A stretch of 64,000 nt of DNA, taken from positions 370 to 64,369 of the forward strand of contig NZ_PSNW01000004.1 in NCBI RefSeq assembly GCF_002930645.1. Direction: 5' to 3'. The notes beneath the pieces are model-generated. The model was not told the origin of the DNA and did no database searches. It was given only the letters and a program-made list of their open reading frames with translations. Both the position numbers and the translations under genes were made by a program. This DNA is from Solimonas fluminis. Its GTDB lineage: Bacteria > Pseudomonadota > Gammaproteobacteria > Nevskiales > Nevskiaceae. Numbering within the stretch: the first letter of the stretch is position 1; each line of letters opens with the position of its first letter. Below are positions 1 through 10,154 of the stretch, in pieces.

Positions 1-242
1 GACAAGCAAAGAAAAAGTAACTCGCCCTTAGGCGAAATAAACCCTCAGGGATCCACGGCACCTGACCGGCGTCGTCGCCGGCATCCCGCTGAGGTTGATA
101 CCTGAACGCTTCGCCCCTCACCCTCGCCCTCTACCCTCGCGCGGGGAGAGGGAGAAGAGTGCGGGCGCAAGCTCCCTGCCGACTATCTTAGTTCGCGCAG
201 GCATCAGGACCTAACGGAACTCCGTATTTCCGAAGCGCCCAT
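1..242. other. Left-edge stretch without a recognisable gene
   Basis: I find no supportable coding sequence here. The stretch lies downstream of the minus-strand chemotaxis operon. It contains a pyrimidine/purine-rich palindromic segment listed separately (112-161) and ends at the operon terminator (243-268). It may belong to the intergenic space before a gene beyond the left edge. Confidence 0.5.
112..161. repeat. REP-like palindromic segment (CCCTC / GAGGG type)
   Basis: A run of CCCTC blocks is followed by GGGGAGAGGG, so the segment can fold back on itself. It resembles palindromes found inside the two cheA genes at 8997-9029 and about 14026-14047. Known context: repeats of the CCCCTCACCCC...CTCTCCC family are dispersed in many GC-rich proteobacterial genomes. 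Assignment as a degenerate copy is inference from similarity by eye. Confidence 0.45.
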
Positions 243-268
243 AAAAAAAGCGCCGGGGGTTCCGGCGC
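243..268 (-). terminator. Intrinsic terminator of the chemotaxis operon
   Basis: On the minus strand the stem GCGCCGG/CCGGCGC (7 bp, 5-nt loop) is followed directly by seven T residues. It lies 33 bases past the stop of the receptor gene at 301-1425. This is a textbook Rho-independent terminator and marks the 3' end of the long minus-strand che transcript. Confidence 0.88.
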
Positions 269-300
269 CAAGTACACCCCACTCTTGGACAGTGGATTCT

Positions 301-1425
301 TCAGAAGAGCTCGATGGCGCCCGCCTGCATTGACTGCTGCGCCACCGGCTTGTGCACCGGCTGGCGCCAGTTCTCGCTGGCGGCGGCCGCCGGGGCCGGC
401 TGGCCGGAGCCCTCGGCCTGGATCGACTCGATGCGGCGCAGATGGCGCTCGGCCGAGCCCAGTGCCTGGGTGACGATGTCCTCGAACTGCAGGCAGCGCA
501 CGGCCTGGCCCACCGACTGGGCAATGTGCTCGCGGGACGCCGACACCTCGCGGATGCCCGCGGTCAGGCTGCCGTTGACCTCCTCCACCTGGCGCAGCAG
601 GCGTCCCGCCTCGTCGCGTGCCTCGGCACTGGCGCTCATGTCGCGCGAGGCCATCTCGCCGACCGTCTCGCGCACCTTGGCCACCGCATCGCGCGAGCCG
701 GTGACCAGCTTGCGGATCTGTTCGTTGAAGCTGGTGGAACGCTCGGAGAGGTTGCGCACCTCCTCGGCGACCACCGCAAAGCCGCGGCCCGCCTCGCCGG
801 CGCGCGCCGCCTCGATGGCGGCGTTCAGCGCCAGCAGGTTGGTCTGGTCGGCGATGGTCTTGACGTCGCCCAGCAGATCGAAGATCGCGTCGAGCTGCTT
901 GACCATCTCGTCGATCTGGCCGGCGCTGGCGGCGCTCTGCCGGCTGGCCTGCGCCAGCGATTCGACCAGGTTGTTCATCAGGGCACCGGCGGTGCCGGTG
1001 AAATGACGCACGCCGCCGCCCTCCTGCTCGCCGTTGCGGCTGAGAATGCGGGCTACGGCGGACTGCTGCACCTGCGCCTGGCGGTTCATGTCCTCGAAGC
1101 TGCCGCCGAGCTGGCGGGTGGCCTCGGTCACCAGCTGCCGCACGCGGGCGATCTCCTGCTGCGCGCCCTGCATCTCCGCGCTCATGCCGCGGCGCAGTTC
1201 GGACAACAGCTGCCGCTGAGATTCGCCCGACTCGCGCAGGCCCTTCAGCTCGGCTTGCGCCGCCTGGCGCTCGCGCCAGAATTCGCGGCCAGCCCAGGCC
1301 CAGCCGGCGGCCATCAGCAGCAGGCTGGCGGCGTCCACCGCGGCCGGCAGCGAGGCCAGCAGCACCGCAAGATGCACGGCGGTCAGCGCCAGCGCGGGGA
1401 AGAGCATTTTGTTCAGGTTCATGGG
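301..1425 (-). CDS. Methyl-accepting chemotaxis protein, short membrane-anchored
   Basis: Chemoreceptor signalling protein of about 374 residues. Two hydrophobic stretches near the N-terminus (roughly residues 5-20 and 25-40) form a tight membrane hairpin with almost no periplasmic loop. A coiled coil follows, then the receptor hairpin tip with [20 protein letters not shown] and [12 protein letters not shown]. With no ligand domain outside the membrane, it probably senses an internal or membrane-related signal, or acts as an accessory receptor. I chose the ATG at 1425 because CAGGAT lies 6-8 bases upstream. An in-frame ATG at 1443 overlaps the cheB stop (ATGA) and is the alternative. It is the last gene of the operon. 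The C-terminus ends in AIELF, very like the SVELFE end of CheD two genes upstream. Confidence 0.9.
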   Translation of the reverse strand, partial: PMNLNKMLFPALALTAVHLAVLLASLPAAVDAASLLLMAAGWAWAGREFWRERQAAQAELKGLRESGESQRQLLSELRRGMSAEMQGAQQEIARVRQLVTEATRQLGGSFEDMNRQAQVQQSAVARILSRNGEQEGGGVRHFTGTAGALMNNLVESLAQASRQSAASAGQIDEMVKQLDAIFDLLGDVKTIADQTNLLALNAAIEAARAGEAGRGFAVVAEEVRNLSERSTSFNEQIRKLVTGSRDAVAKVRETVGEMASRDMSASAEARDEAGRLLRQVEEVNGSLTAGIREVSASREHIAQSVGQAVRCLQFEDIVTQALGSAERHLRRIESIQAEGSGQPAPAAAASENWRQPVHKPVAQQSMQAGAIELF

Positions 1426-1439
1426 GCGATCCTGTCGGT

Positions 1440-2477
1440 TCATTGGGTCCAGGCAAGCAATTGCCCGGCTATGCGGTCCAGAGGCAAGACCTGTTCCGGG
1501 GCCTGCAGGCGCACGGCGGAGCCGGGCATCCCCCAGACCACGCTGCTGGCCTCGTCCTGCACCAGGGTATGGGCTCCGGCCTTGCGCAGTTCCAGCAGGC
1601 CGCGGGCGCCGTCGTCACCCATCCCGGTGAGGATGGCGGCCACGGCGTTGCTGCCGGCATTCTTCGCCACCGAGCGGAACAGCACGTCCACGCTCGGCCG
1701 GTGTCGGTTCTCCGGCGCCGCGTCGGTCAGCCGGCAGACATAGCGGGCACCGTCGCGCACCACCGTCAGGTGCAGCCCGCCGGGGGCGATGTAGGCATGG
1801 CCCGGCACGATCAGCTGGCCGTCGGCGGCCTCGCAGACCGACATGGCGGAGCTGCGGTTCATGCGCTCCGCGAAGGGGGCGCTGAACGCGGCCGGGATAT
1901 GCTGCGTGATGACGATGGCCGGGGCGTCCGGCGGCATCTGCTCCAGCACCACCTTGATCGCCTCGGTGCCGCCGGTGGAAGCGCCGATGGCGATCAACCG
2001 CTCGGTGGTGCGGAACGGCGTGCTGCGGCGCGCCGGGACGGCGGCGGCGGGGCGCGCGCCGGCCGGTCCTCGCGGACGGGCCCGCGCCACCGCCTTGAGC
2101 TTGGCGCGCAGTTCCTCGGCGTATTCGTGCAGGCCGTGGGAGACGTCGATCTTGGGCTTGGTCACGAAATCCACCGCCCCCAGTTCCAGCGCCTGCAGCG
2201 TGATCTCGGCGCCGCGCTCGGTCAGCGAGGACACCATCAGCACCGGCAGCGGATGCAGGCGCATCAGGTTTTCCAGGAACGTGAGGCCGTCCATGCGCGG
2301 CATTTCCACGTCCAGCGTCAGCACGTCGGGCTTGAGCTGCTTGATCTTGTCGCGCGCCACGTAGGGATCGCAGGCGGTTCCCACCACCTCGATCTCCGGA
2401 TCGCCGGAGAGGATCTCGCTGAGCAGGCTGCGCACCAGCGCGGAATCGTCCACCACCAGGGTGCGGATGCGGTTCAT
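1440..2477 (-). CDS. cheB: Chemotaxis protein-glutamate methylesterase/deamidase CheB
   Basis: Removes methyl groups from chemoreceptor glutamates and deamidates glutamines, giving adaptation. The N-terminal receiver domain has the phospho-acceptor Asp56 ([12 protein letters not shown]) and K107 of FVTKPK. After a basic, proline-rich linker (about residues 130-155) comes the methylesterase domain with the catalytic triad Ser167 (GASTGG), His193 (QHIPAAF) and Asp289 (GMGDDGARG). The length of 345 residues is normal. The start overlaps the cheD stop by 4 bases, implying translational coupling. It is the only cheB in the window, so it may serve both this cluster and the flagellar CheA, which has no cheB beside it. 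Confidence 0.97.
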   Translation of the reverse strand: MNRIRTLVVDDSALVRSLLSEILSGDPEIEVVGTACDPYVARDKIKQLKPDVLTLDVEMPRMDGLTFLENLMRLHPLPVLMVSSLTERGAEITLQALELGAVDFVTKPKIDVSHGLHEYAEELRAKLKAVARARPRGPAGARPAAAVPARRSTPFRTTERLIAIGASTGGTEAIKVVLEQMPPDAPAIVITQHIPAAFSAPFAERMNRSSAMSVCEAADGQLIVPGHAYIAPGGLHLTVVRDGARYVCRLTDAAPENRHRPSVDVLFRSVAKNAGSNAVAAILTGMGDDGARGLLELRKAGAHTLVQDEASSVVWGMPGSAVRLQAPEQVLPLDRIAGQLLAWTQ

Positions 2478-3091
2478 TCGAATAGCTCCACGGAGCCGCC
2501 CTTGGGCTCCTGGCGCAGGCGGCTGAAGTAGCGCGTCTCGTCCGCCGCCACCTGGCCGCGCTCGACGGCCGGCAGCTTGCGCAGCATCACGCGGCCGCTG
2601 CGCGGAAAGTAATGGACATGCCGAGGACAGTTGTCCAGCAGGTCCTGCGACAGCACCGGGATGCTTTCGCGTGCCAGGTAATCCAGCACGAAGGCGGCGT
2701 TGCGCTCCCCCACCTTGTTGTACTGGAAACTCGGCAGCATCGCGCCGCCGCCGAAGACCTTGGCCTCCAGGCGGCTGCGGGCGGCCCCGTGCTTGAGCAG
2801 CTCGTTGATCAGCATTTCCATGGCATAGCCGCCATAGCGCGCCGACTCGCTGGCGGCACCGCCGGATTCGCTGTCGGGCAGCATGAAGTGGTTCATGCCG
2901 CCGACGCCGGCCAGCGGGTCGCGGATGCAGGCCGACACGCAGGAGCCCAGCAGGGTCGTCAGGATGCAGTCCTGCGTGGTCACGACGAACTCTCCGGGCA
3001 GCACCTTGACCACCTGCGCGCTGTAGCGCGGGTCGTAGTACGGCACGGCGGCCTCGGAGGCGGTGCTGCGGGCCTTGCGCATCGCATACAT
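2474..3091 (-). CDS. cheD: Chemoreceptor glutamine deamidase CheD
   Basis: Converts receptor glutamines to methylatable glutamates. The 205-residue protein has the CheD core with catalytic Cys51 ([14 protein letters not shown]) and His68 (GGMNHFMLP), plus AKVFGGGAM. The ATG at 3091 overlaps the cheR stop (TGATG), so coupling to cheR decides the start; a second ATG three codons in is possible. It sits between cheR and cheB as in F7-type che clusters. A C-terminal extension of about 25 residues ends in SVELFE, resembling the AIELF end of the receptor encoded just downstream. Whether this tail is a shared docking signal is inference. Confidence 0.95.
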   Translation of the reverse strand: MYAMRKARSTASEAAVPYYDPRYSAQVVKVLPGEFVVTTQDCILTTLLGSCVSACIRDPLAGVGGMNHFMLPDSESGGAASESARYGGYAMEMLINELLKHGAARSRLEAKVFGGGAMLPSFQYNKVGERNAAFVLDYLARESIPVLSQDLLDNCPRHVHYFPRSGRVMLRKLPAVERGQVAADETRYFSRLRQEPKGGSVELFE

Positions 3092-3930
3092 CAGTTCCCG
3101 GCCTTTGCCGCGCGACGGTATACCGTGCGCCCGCAGGGCGACACGACGTCGGCGGCGTGGAAGAAGCTCTCCGAGTGGCCCGCGAACAGCAAGCCGTCCG
3201 GCGTGAGCAGGGGCGCCAGCCGGCCCAGCAGGCGGTGCTGGGTGGGCTTGTCGAAGTAGATCATCACGTTGCGGCAGAAGATCGCCTGGAACGGTCCCCG
3301 CATCGGCCAGTGGTCCGCCAGCAGGTTCAGGGGACGGAAGCTGACCAGGCGGCGCAGCGGCTCGGCGATGCGGCAGTAGCCTTCCATCGTCCCGGTGCCG
3401 CGGCGGAAGAAGCGCTGCCGGCGCGCCTCGGACAGGCGCTCGATGCGCTCCAGCGGGTAGACGCCGCGTTCGGCGGTGGCCAGCACCTGGGTGTCGATGT
3501 CGGTGGCGAGGATGCGCACCGGCGGATCGTCGCGGCCGAAGGCCTCGATCGCCGTCATGGCCATCGAATAGGGTTCCTCGCCGGTGGACGAGGCCGAGCA
3601 CCAGAGCCGCAGCGTCGCCCCGCGCGGCTGCGACCGCAGGTGCTCCGCCAGGATCTCGAAATGATGCGGCTCGCGGAAGAAGGCCGTCAGGTTGGTGGTC
3701 AACGCATTGGTGAAGGCCTCCCACTCCGGGTGCGCCGGATCGTCCAGGCGGCCCAGGTACTCGTCGAAGGAATCCAGCCGCAGCGCGCGCAAGCGGCGCA
3801 CCAGGCGGCTGTAGACCATGTCGCGCTTGGCCGGCGCCAGCGAGATGCCGGCGCGGCCATGGATCAGCGAGCGCACCCGCTCGAAATCGCTGCGCGCGAA
3901 GGCGAACTCGCGGCTCTCAGCCAGCGCCAT
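3091..3930 (-). CDS. cheR: Chemotaxis protein methyltransferase CheR
   Basis: S-adenosylmethionine-dependent methyltransferase for receptor glutamates. The N-terminal helical domain includes [17 protein letters not shown], known to contact the substrate. The SAM-binding domain carries [16 protein letters not shown] and the [10 protein letters not shown] block. The length of 279 residues fits the family. The upstream gene is a small unknown ORF with which it overlaps by 14 bases. The neighbouring 1014-residue receptor ends in QWTEF, close to the NWETF pentapeptide that tethers CheR in enteric bacteria, so this CheR is its likely partner (inference). Confidence 0.97.
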   Translation of the reverse strand: MALAESREFAFARSDFERVRSLIHGRAGISLAPAKRDMVYSRLVRRLRALRLDSFDEYLGRLDDPAHPEWEAFTNALTTNLTAFFREPHHFEILAEHLRSQPRGATLRLWCSASSTGEEPYSMAMTAIEAFGRDDPPVRILATDIDTQVLATAERGVYPLERIERLSEARRQRFFRRGTGTMEGYCRIAEPLRRLVSFRPLNLLADHWPMRGPFQAIFCRNVMIYFDKPTQHRLLGRLAPLLTPDGLLFAGHSESFFHAADVVSPCGRTVYRRAAKAGN

Positions 3931-4120
3931 GGGACCCTCGGGCCGCGGACGGCTCCTCGCCGGTGAACTTCGCCAGCAGGGGCCGCAGGGGACATTGGCC
4001 GCGGCCCTCCGCCGGCAGCACGCAGCCGGCTTCGCTGAGGCTCAGGCCCCAGTTGGCCAGCAGGCGCAGCCAGGGAGCCGGCTCAGGCATCGCGGATTCG
4101 GCGGGGATCGCAAGGGACAT
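3917..4120 (-). CDS. Small protein of unknown function in the che operon (67 aa)
   Basis: I do not recognise this protein. It begins MSLAIPAESAMPEP, contains a Trp/Leu-rich middle (PAPWLRLLANWGLSLSEAG) and two cysteines in GCVLPAEGRGQCPLRP. There is no signal peptide or membrane segment. Support for it being real: an AGGAG ribosome binding site 7 bases before the ATG, a fit into the 210-base gap between receptor and cheR, and a 14-base overlap with cheR that would couple the two. Nothing of this kind is standard between a receptor and cheR. It could be a chemotaxis accessory protein or merely a leader that sets cheR translation. Confidence 0.55.
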   Translation of the reverse strand: MSLAIPAESAMPEPAPWLRLLANWGLSLSEAGCVLPAEGRGQCPLRPLLAKFTGEEPSAARGSHGAG

Positions 4121-4144
4121 GGCGCTTCTCCTGGGGAGCCGGGC

Positions 4145-7100
4145 TCAGAACTCGGTCCACTGCTCGTCGTGGCGCTCGCCGGAGCCGGTGCCGCGCGCCG
4201 GTGCCGTCGCCGGACGCCGGGCCGGGGCCGCCGGGCGGACCGCCGGACGCGCCGCCGGGGCGGGCCTGGCCGCGGCACTGCGTGCCGGCGCCGCGGGAGC
4301 GATGGCTGCGAAGCCGGCAGCCTGCTCGTCGAGGCGGAAGCGGCTGACCGAGGACTGCAGTCCGCCGGCCTGTTCTTCCAGCGAGCGGGCGGCGGCGGTG
4401 GCCTCCTCCACCAGGGCGGCGTTCTGCTGGGTCACCTCGTCCATCTGCGTGATGGTCTGGTTGACCTGCTCGATGCCCTGGCTCTGTTCCTGCGAGGCGG
4501 CGGTGATCTCCGACATGATGTCGGTCACGCGCTTCACGCTGGTGACGATCTCGTCCATGGTCTTGCCGGCCTGCTCGACCAGCTTGGAGCCGTTGCCGAC
4601 CTTCTCGACGGAGTCGCCGATCAGGCTCTTGATCTCCTTGGCGGCACCGGCGGAGCGCTGCGCCAGGCTGCGGACCTCGGCCGCCACCACCGCGAAGCCG
4701 CGGCCCTGCTCGCCGGCGCGGGCGGCTTCCACCGCCGCGTTCAGCGCCAGGATGTTGGTCTGGAAGGCGATGCCGTCGATGACGCTGATGATGTCCACGA
4801 TCTTCTTCGAGGACTCGTTGATCGCCGCCATGGTGGTCACCACCTCGCTGACCACCTGGCCGCCCTTGACGGCGATGTCGCTGGCACCGATCGCGAGCTG
4901 GTTGGCCTGCTTGGCGTTCTCGGCATTCTGCTTCACGGTGGAGGTCAGCTCCTCCATGCTGGAGGCGGTCTCCTCCAGGCTGGCGGCCTGCTGCTCGGTG
5001 CGGGCGGACAGGTCGGTATTGCCGGCGGTGATCTCGCGCGAGGCGGTGTTGATGGTGTCGGTCGCGTTCTTGATCTGGCTGACGATCGCGGTCAACTGCT
5101 CCACGGTCTTGTTGGCGTCGTCCTTCATCTGGCCGAAGGTGCCCTTGTACTCGGCGGTGATCTTCTCGGTGAGGTCGCCCTTGGCCAGGGCGCCCAGCAC
5201 GCGCACCACCTCGTTCAGGCCGGCCTCGTTGGTCTGCAGCAGCTGGTTGATGTTCTCGGCCAGCATCTTGAAGAAGCCATCCTTTCCTTCCAGCGCGACG
5301 CGGCGGGTGAAGTCGCCGTTGGCGGCGGCGCCGACGATGTCCGAGACCTCGTTCTCCACCGCCACCTCGGCGGTGCGGTTGCGCCACTCCACCACCGTGC
5401 CCAGGCGCTCGCCCTTGTCGTTGACGATGGGGCTGGCGATCAGGCCGAAGGTCAGGCCGGAGACCTTGATCTCGGTGCGGTAGGAGCTGCGCAGGTTGGA
5501 CAGCATGCCCTGCTGGTGCGCCGGATTCTTGTGGAAGACGTCGATGCTGGCACCCATCAGCTTGCGGGCGTCGAAGTGCGGCAGCGCCTTGCGCAACTCG
5601 CTTTCGGCCTTGACCAGCATCTCGCCGACCGCGGCGTTCATGTAGACGATCTCGCGGTCGTTGTTGGCGATCATGACGTTGCCGGAGACGTTGTCCAGCG
5701 CGTTCTTGATGCGCAGGTTCTCGTTGGCCAGCTTGCGCTCGGCCTCCAGGCGCTCCTGCTCGCGCTTCTGGGCTTCCAGCTCCAGGGTCATGTCCTTCCA
5801 CTCGACGACGTAGCCCAGGCGCTTGCCCTGCTCGTCGTTGATCGGGTTCAGGATCAGGGAGAAGGTGCGGCCGCCCAGCACCAGGCTGGCCTTGTGGGTA
5901 TGCGTCATCTTGGCCAGCAGGCCGCGCTGGTAGGCCGGGTTCTTGTGGAACAGGTCGATGTTGGTGCCGACCACGCTGCGGGCATTGAAGGCCGGAACGT
6001 CCTTCTTGATGTCGGCCTCCGCCACCTGCAGCATCTCCTTGATCGAGTGGTTGACGTAGACCACGTTGAGATCGGCGTCGGCGATCATGACGTTGGTCAC
6101 CACCACGTCCAGGCCCTGCTTGACGCGGGAAGTCTCGGCGGCCAGGCGCTGCTCGCGCTCCTGGGCCGCCAGCTCCACGGTCAGGTCCTTCCATTCGACC
6201 ACGTAGCCCAGGCGCTTGCCCTGCTCGTCGTTGATCGGGTTCAGGATCAGCGAGAAGGTGCGGCCGCCCAGCACCAGGCTGGCCTTGTGGGTCGAGGTCA
6301 TCCGGGCCAGCAGGCCGCGCTGGTAGGCCGGGTTCTTGTGGAACAGGTCGATGTTGGTGCCGACCACGCTGGCGGCGTTGAAGGCCGGCACGTCCTTCTT
6401 GATGTCGGCCTCCGCGGCCTGGAGCATGGTCTTGATCGAATCGTTGACGTAGACCACGTTGAGGTCGGCGTCGGCGATCATCACGTTGGTCACCACCACG
6501 TCCAGGCCCTGCTTGACGCGGGTGGTTTCCTGCGCCTTGACCAGCTCGGCGCTGCGGGCGGCGGCGATGCCGTCGAGCATCAGGTTGACGCTCTGGCAGA
6601 GCGAGCCGACCTGGCCGGACTTGTCCTCCATCGGCACGCGCTGCGACAGGTCACCCTGCCGGGCGGCGGACAGCACGGACTGGGTCTGCTCGATCGCCGA
6701 ATGCAGGGACTGCGCGGCATGCACCTGCGCCGTGATGTCGGTGGCGTACTTGACCACCTTGAAGGGCTTGCCCTTGGCATCGAAGATCGGGTTGTAGCTG
6801 GCCTGGATCCAGATCTCGCGGCCGCCGTTGCCGATGCGCCGGTACTGGCCGGCGTCGTACTCGCCGCGGCCCAGCTTCTCCCAGAACAGGCGGTACTCCG
6901 CGGTCTGGCGATGGGCGGCATCGACGAACATCGAATGGTGCTGGCCGCGGATCTCCTCCAGCGAGTATCCGACCGCCTGCAGGAAGTTGTCGTTGGCATT
7001 GAGGATGCGGCCGTCGAGCGAGAACTCGATGACGGCCTGGGCCTTGCTGATGGCGGCGATCTGCCCTCGCAGGTCGGCGATCTCGCGGGCGGCACCGGCG

Positions 7101-7189
7101 GCGGCCGGCGCGGCCTGCTTCTTCGGGGCGGCGGCACGACGTGACTTGGCCGCGGACGGGGTGGATTTGGCTTTGGGCTTGGCTTTCAT
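4145..7189 (-). CDS. Soluble chemoreceptor with four PAS-like modules and a CheR-binding tail
   Basis: A 1014-residue cytoplasmic receptor; I see no membrane segment. After a Lys/Ala-rich N-terminus come PAS1 (about 45-155, Aer-like, with [10 protein letters not shown]), a HAMP-like linker (160-215), PAS2 (225-340), PAS3 (356-471), PAS4 (490-610), a second HAMP-like segment (620-670) and the signalling hairpin (690-930). The tip, [20 protein letters not shown], is nearly identical to enteric Tsr/Tar and suits the 36-heptad class. The last residues, QWTEF, resemble the NWETF pentapeptide that recruits CheR. PAS2 and PAS3 are almost identical, from a tandem DNA duplication. The place between cheW and cheR matches the Aer2/McpB receptor of F7 clusters. 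The ligand (haem, flavin or other) cannot be read from sequence. Confidence 0.93.
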   Translation of the reverse strand: MKAKPKAKSTPSAAKSRRAAAPKKQAAPAAAGAAREIADLRGQIAAISKAQAVIEFSLDGRILNANDNFLQAVGYSLEEIRGQHHSMFVDAAHRQTAEYRLFWEKLGRGEYDAGQYRRIGNGGREIWIQASYNPIFDAKGKPFKVVKYATDITAQVHAAQSLHSAIEQTQSVLSAARQGDLSQRVPMEDKSGQVGSLCQSVNLMLDGIAAARSAELVKAQETTRVKQGLDVVVTNVMIADADLNVVYVNDSIKTMLQAAEADIKKDVPAFNAASVVGTNIDLFHKNPAYQRGLLARMTSTHKASLVLGGRTFSLILNPINDEQGKRLGYVVEWKDLTVELAAQEREQRLAAETSRVKQGLDVVVTNVMIADADLNVVYVNHSIKEMLQVAEADIKKDVPAFNARSVVGTNIDLFHKNPAYQRGLLAKMTHTHKASLVLGGRTFSLILNPINDEQGKRLGYVVEWKDMTLELEAQKREQERLEAERKLANENLRIKNALDNVSGNVMIANNDREIVYMNAAVGEMLVKAESELRKALPHFDARKLMGASIDVFHKNPAHQQGMLSNLRSSYRTEIKVSGLTFGLIASPIVNDKGERLGTVVEWRNRTAEVAVENEVSDIVGAAANGDFTRRVALEGKDGFFKMLAENINQLLQTNEAGLNEVVRVLGALAKGDLTEKITAEYKGTFGQMKDDANKTVEQLTAIVSQIKNATDTINTASREITAGNTDLSARTEQQAASLEETASSMEELTSTVKQNAENAKQANQLAIGASDIAVKGGQVVSEVVTTMAAINESSKKIVDIISVIDGIAFQTNILALNAAVEAARAGEQGRGFAVVAAEVRSLAQRSAGAAKEIKSLIGDSVEKVGNGSKLVEQAGKTMDEIVTSVKRVTDIMSEITAASQEQSQGIEQVNQTITQMDEVTQQNAALVEEATAAARSLEEQAGGLQSSVSRFRLDEQAAGFAAIAPAAPARSAAARPAPAARPAVRPAAPARRPATAPARGTGSGERHDEQWTEF
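5740..6525 (-). repeat. Tandem direct repeat, 393-bp period, encoding PAS2 and PAS3
   Basis: Two adjacent units of about 393 bases (131 codons) inside the large receptor gene are nearly identical at the DNA level. For example, the segments beginning at 5791 and 6184 match almost base for base. Encoded proteins share [20 protein letters not shown] and [16 protein letters not shown]. The fourth PAS is a more diverged relative ([13 protein letters not shown]). The length is an exact multiple of three, so recombination between units would add or remove whole modules in frame. Confidence 0.9.
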
Positions 7190-7211
7190 GGGGATGTCCT
7201 GGGTCCTGGGT

Positions 7212-7727
7212 TCAGTGCACGGCGGCGCTGTCCATCAGCGCCATGTCTTCGCTGCTCATCAGCCGCTCGATGTCGATCAGGATCAGCATGCGCTGCTCCA
7301 GGGCACCGATGCCGGTGATGAACTTGGTGTTGATGCCGCCTCCGAACTCGGGGGCGGGCCTGATCTGCTCGGCGGTGAGCTGCATGACGTCGGAGACGCC
7401 GTCGACCACCACGCCGACGATGCGCCGGGCGACGTTCAGGATGATCATCACCGTGAACTCGTTGTACTCGGCGCGCTCGAGATTGAACTTCAGGCGCAGG
7501 TCCACCACCGGGACGATGGTGCCGCGCAGGTTGATCACGCCCTTGATGAAGGACGGCGCATTGGGGACCTTGGTGACGGTGTCGTAGCCGCGGATTTCCT
7601 GCACCTTGAGGATATCGACGCCGTATTCCTCGGCGCCGAGCGTGAAGGTCAGGAACTCGTTCGGATTCTCGTCGACCGGGCCTGCGGCCGGCCGGGTTTC
7701 CGCGATGCTGGGGGTGGGGGCGGTCAT
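7212..7727 (-). CDS. cheW: Chemotaxis coupling protein CheW
   Basis: SH3-like adaptor linking receptors to CheA. The 171-residue form starts at the ATG at 7727, preceded by AGGGAAGAG; longer in-frame starts would run into cheA and look wrong. Typical CheW features: [20 protein letters not shown], the receptor-contact block [15 protein letters not shown], and [11 protein letters not shown]. An N-terminal extension of about 25 residues is rich in Pro and Ala. It lies between cheA and the soluble receptor, which suggests it builds arrays with that receptor. It differs from the 152-residue CheW at 10670-11128. Confidence 0.95.
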   Translation of the reverse strand: MTAPTPSIAETRPAAGPVDENPNEFLTFTLGAEEYGVDILKVQEIRGYDTVTKVPNAPSFIKGVINLRGTIVPVVDLRLKFNLERAEYNEFTVMIILNVARRIVGVVVDGVSDVMQLTAEQIRPAPEFGGGINTKFITGIGALEQRMLILIDIERLMSSEDMALMDSAAVH

Positions 7728-7755
7728 GGGGTCTCTTCCCTGTCTGACGGGTGCT

Positions 7756-9783
7756 TCAGGCCGCAGCGGCGCGGGCATAGCCCCGCACCAGTTCGGCAAC
7801 GTCGAGGATCAGCGCGACACGGCCATCGCCGAGGATCGTGGCCCCGGAGATGCCGCCGACGCGGCGGTAATTGGCTTCGAGCGACTTGATCACCACCTGC
7901 TGCTGGCCGACGAGTTCGTCGACCTGGGCGGCGACCTTGCGGCCCTCGGACTCCAGCAGCACCAGGATGCCGGCCTCGGGCTCCGGTGCATCGGTGCGGA
8001 TGCGGAACAGTTCGTGCAGCGGCGCCAGCGGCAGGTACTCGTTGCGCACCTTGACCACGCGCGCTCCGGCGGACAGCGTGCGGACCTGTCCCGCCTGCGG
8101 CTGCAGCGACTCCACCACGCAGTTCAGCGGTACGATGAAGATGTCGTCGCCGACACGCACCGACATGCCGTCGAGGATCGCCAGCGTCAGCGGCAAGCGG
8201 ATCGTCACGCAGGTCCCCTGCCCCGGGCGCGTCGAGATCTCGATCTGCCCGCTCAGCGCCTGCACGTTCTTCTTGACCACGTCCATGCCGACGCCGCGGC
8301 CGGACACGTCGGTGACCTGCTCGGCGGTGGAGAAGCCGGGGGCGAAGATCAGCTGCCAGACATCGGCATCCACCGGGTTGGCCGGCACCGGGATGCCGCG
8401 CTCGGCCGCCTTGGCCAGGATGCGCTCGCGGTCGAGCCCGCGCCCGTCGTCCGCCACCTCGATGACGATGTGGCCGCCCTGGTGCGCCGCGCGCAGCGTG
8501 ATGGTACCGGTGGGATCCTTGCCGGCGGCGATGCGCTGCCCGGCATTCTCCAGGCCATGGTCCAGGGAATTGCGCACCAGGTGGGTCAGCGGATCGGCGA
8601 TGCGCTCGATCACGCCCTTGTCCAGCTCGGTGCCCTCGCCCACGGTTTCCAGGCGGATCTGCTTGCCGAGCTTGGTGGACAGGTCGCGCACCATGCGCGG
8701 GAAGCGGCTGAACACCGCGTCCACGGGCAGCATGCGCGTGGCCATCACGGCCTCCTGCAGCATGCGGGTATTGCGGTCCAGAAGGGACAGGCCCTGCAGC
8801 AGCTTCTCGTTCTGCACCGGGTCCAGGTTGCCGGCGATCTGCTGCAGCATGGCCTGGGTGATGACCAGTTCGCCCACCAGGTTGATCAGCGCGTCGATCT
8901 TCTCTGTGCCCACGCGGATGCTGCCGGCATCGCCGGAACGGCGTTCCTGCGTCGGTTCCTTGCCGCCTTCGACAACCTTCAGTTTCGGCTTCTCGGCCCC
9001 TCTCCCCTCGGGAGAGGGGTTGGGGTGAGCGACGGCGCCCGCAGCAGGCGGCTGCGCGTCCTTTGCCCCCTCTTCCTCAGCCGAGGGGAGAGGCAGGATT
9101 TCAAGCTCGCATTCGTCCTCGACCCAGGCGAACACGTCGCGGACGGCGCCCTCGTCGCAGTCGCCGCGCAATTCCACCGTCCAGGACAGGTAGCAGGTCT
9201 CCGGCGCGGCATCGGCCAGGGCCGGCAGGGCCTGGCTGTCGCAGGCGATGCGCGCCTGGCCCAGGCGGTCCAGCTCGCGCAGGATGCGCAGGGGATCGTT
9301 GCCGCTGGCGAAGATATCGGACTTGGGCAGGAAGCGGATCTTCCAGCCCGCGGCGGCCGATGCCACCGCTACCGGCGCGACCGCCGCCGGCTTCATTTCC
9401 AGGGCCTGCTCCAGCTCGGCGCCGAGGCGGGCCACCGCGTCCACGTCGGCGGCATCGCCGCCGTCGGCGGCGCGCAGCATGGCGCGGGTCACGTCCACCG
9501 AGCGCAGCAGCAGGTCCACGTCGGCCTGGCTGACCTGGCGCTGGCCGGAGCGCACGCGTTCCAGCAGGGTCTCCAGCAGGTGCGTGAAGCCGGCGACGGC
9601 GGTGAAGCCGAAGGTGCCGGCGCCGCCCTTGATCGAGTGGGCGGAGCGGAAGATCAGGTTGATGGTTTCGGCATCGGCCTGGCCGACGTCCAGCCGCAGC
9701 AGCGCAGCCTCCATCGCGTCCAGTCCTTCGAGGCTTTCGTCGAAGAACGCCCGGTGGAACCGGCTCAGGTCGATGTTCGACAT
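7756..9783 (-). CDS. cheA: Chemotaxis histidine kinase CheA (second cluster)
   Basis: Autophosphorylating kinase that passes phosphate to CheY and CheB. Domains in order: HPt with phospho-His49 ([15 protein letters not shown]), a variable region with alternating Ala/Pro linker (about 200-290), dimerisation helices, ATPase domain (N-box [13 protein letters not shown]1 DDGRGLD, G2 GRGVGMDVV), and a CheW-like C-terminal domain. At 675 residues it is normal length. The linker contains peptides such as [13 protein letters not shown] that are translated from a REP-like palindrome (8997-9029), so the spacer seems to have tolerated repeat insertion. It starts 8 bases after cheY, in the same operon. 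Confidence 0.97.
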   Translation of the reverse strand: MSNIDLSRFHRAFFDESLEGLDAMEAALLRLDVGQADAETINLIFRSAHSIKGGAGTFGFTAVAGFTHLLETLLERVRSGQRQVSQADVDLLLRSVDVTRAMLRAADGGDAADVDAVARLGAELEQALEMKPAAVAPVAVASAAAGWKIRFLPKSDIFASGNDPLRILRELDRLGQARIACDSQALPALADAAPETCYLSWTVELRGDCDEGAVRDVFAWVEDECELEILPLPSAEEEGAKDAQPPAAGAVAHPNPSPEGRGAEKPKLKVVEGGKEPTQERRSGDAGSIRVGTEKIDALINLVGELVITQAMLQQIAGNLDPVQNEKLLQGLSLLDRNTRMLQEAVMATRMLPVDAVFSRFPRMVRDLSTKLGKQIRLETVGEGTELDKGVIERIADPLTHLVRNSLDHGLENAGQRIAAGKDPTGTITLRAAHQGGHIVIEVADDGRGLDRERILAKAAERGIPVPANPVDADVWQLIFAPGFSTAEQVTDVSGRGVGMDVVKKNVQALSGQIEISTRPGQGTCVTIRLPLTLAILDGMSVRVGDDIFIVPLNCVVESLQPQAGQVRTLSAGARVVKVRNEYLPLAPLHELFRIRTDAPEPEAGILVLLESEGRKVAAQVDELVGQQQVVIKSLEANYRRVGGISGATILGDGRVALILDVAELVRGYARAAAA
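8997..9029. repeat. REP-like palindrome inside the cheA linker
   Basis: CCCCTCTCCC and GGGAGAGGGG form a perfect 10-bp stem with a 3-base loop (8997-9019), followed by TTGGGGTGAG, the usual flank of this repeat class. A degenerate second copy lies at about 9065-9093. The element is in frame and encodes part of the low-complexity linker between the CheA phosphotransfer and dimerisation regions. Confidence 0.7.
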
Positions 9784-9791
9784 CGGCGGGC

Positions 9792-10154
9792 CTAGCTCAG
9801 CACGCGCTGGATCGTGGCGACGAGCTGCTCGGGATTGAAGGGCTTGACCAGCCAGCCGGTGGCGCCGGCCGCCTTGCCTTCCTGCTTCTTCTCCGGAGTG
9901 GATTCGGTGGTCAGCATCAGCAGCGGCGTGAACTTGTAGTCCGGCAGGCCGCGCAGCGCGCGCACCAGGGACAGGCCGTCCATGTTCGGCATGTTGACGT
10001 CCGCCAGCACCAGGGAGAACTTCTCCTGGCGCGCCAGTTCCAGCGCGGCCAGGCCGTCGGCGGCCTCCGCCACGTCATAGCCGGCGGACTTCAGCGTGAA
10101 GCTGACCATCTGCCGCATGGAGGTCGAATCGTCGACCGCGAGAATGCGGCTCAT
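9792..10154 (-). CDS. cheY: Chemotaxis response regulator CheY (second cluster)
   Basis: Single-domain receiver of 120 residues. Acidic pocket AVDDSTSMR, phospho-acceptor Asp52 (LADVNMPNMDG), Thr in LTTESTPEKK and Lys104 in WLVKPF are all present. It lies directly upstream of this cluster's cheA and overlaps the STAS gene by 4 bases (ATGA). It may regulate a process other than the flagellar switch, since another CheY (15332-15724) sits beside cheZ; the sequence alone does not tell which one binds FliM. Confidence 0.96.
   Translation of the reverse strand: MSRILAVDDSTSMRQMVSFTLKSAGYDVAEAADGLAALELARQEKFSLVLADVNMPNMDGLSLVRALRGLPDYKFTPLLMLTTESTPEKKQEGKAAGATGWLVKPFNPEQLVATIQRVLS

Noticed and set aside
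2474-3724. A long frame joining CheD to sequence antisense-shifted within cheR
   Set aside because: The upstream part is cheR in another frame with no recognisable domain. CheD proper starts at 3091.
3818-7144. A reading frame of more than 1100 codons on the plus strand opposite the soluble receptor
   Set aside because: It mirrors the receptor gene, has low-complexity His/Leu/Gly-rich composition and no domain signature. Long antisense frames are expected in GC-rich coding DNA.
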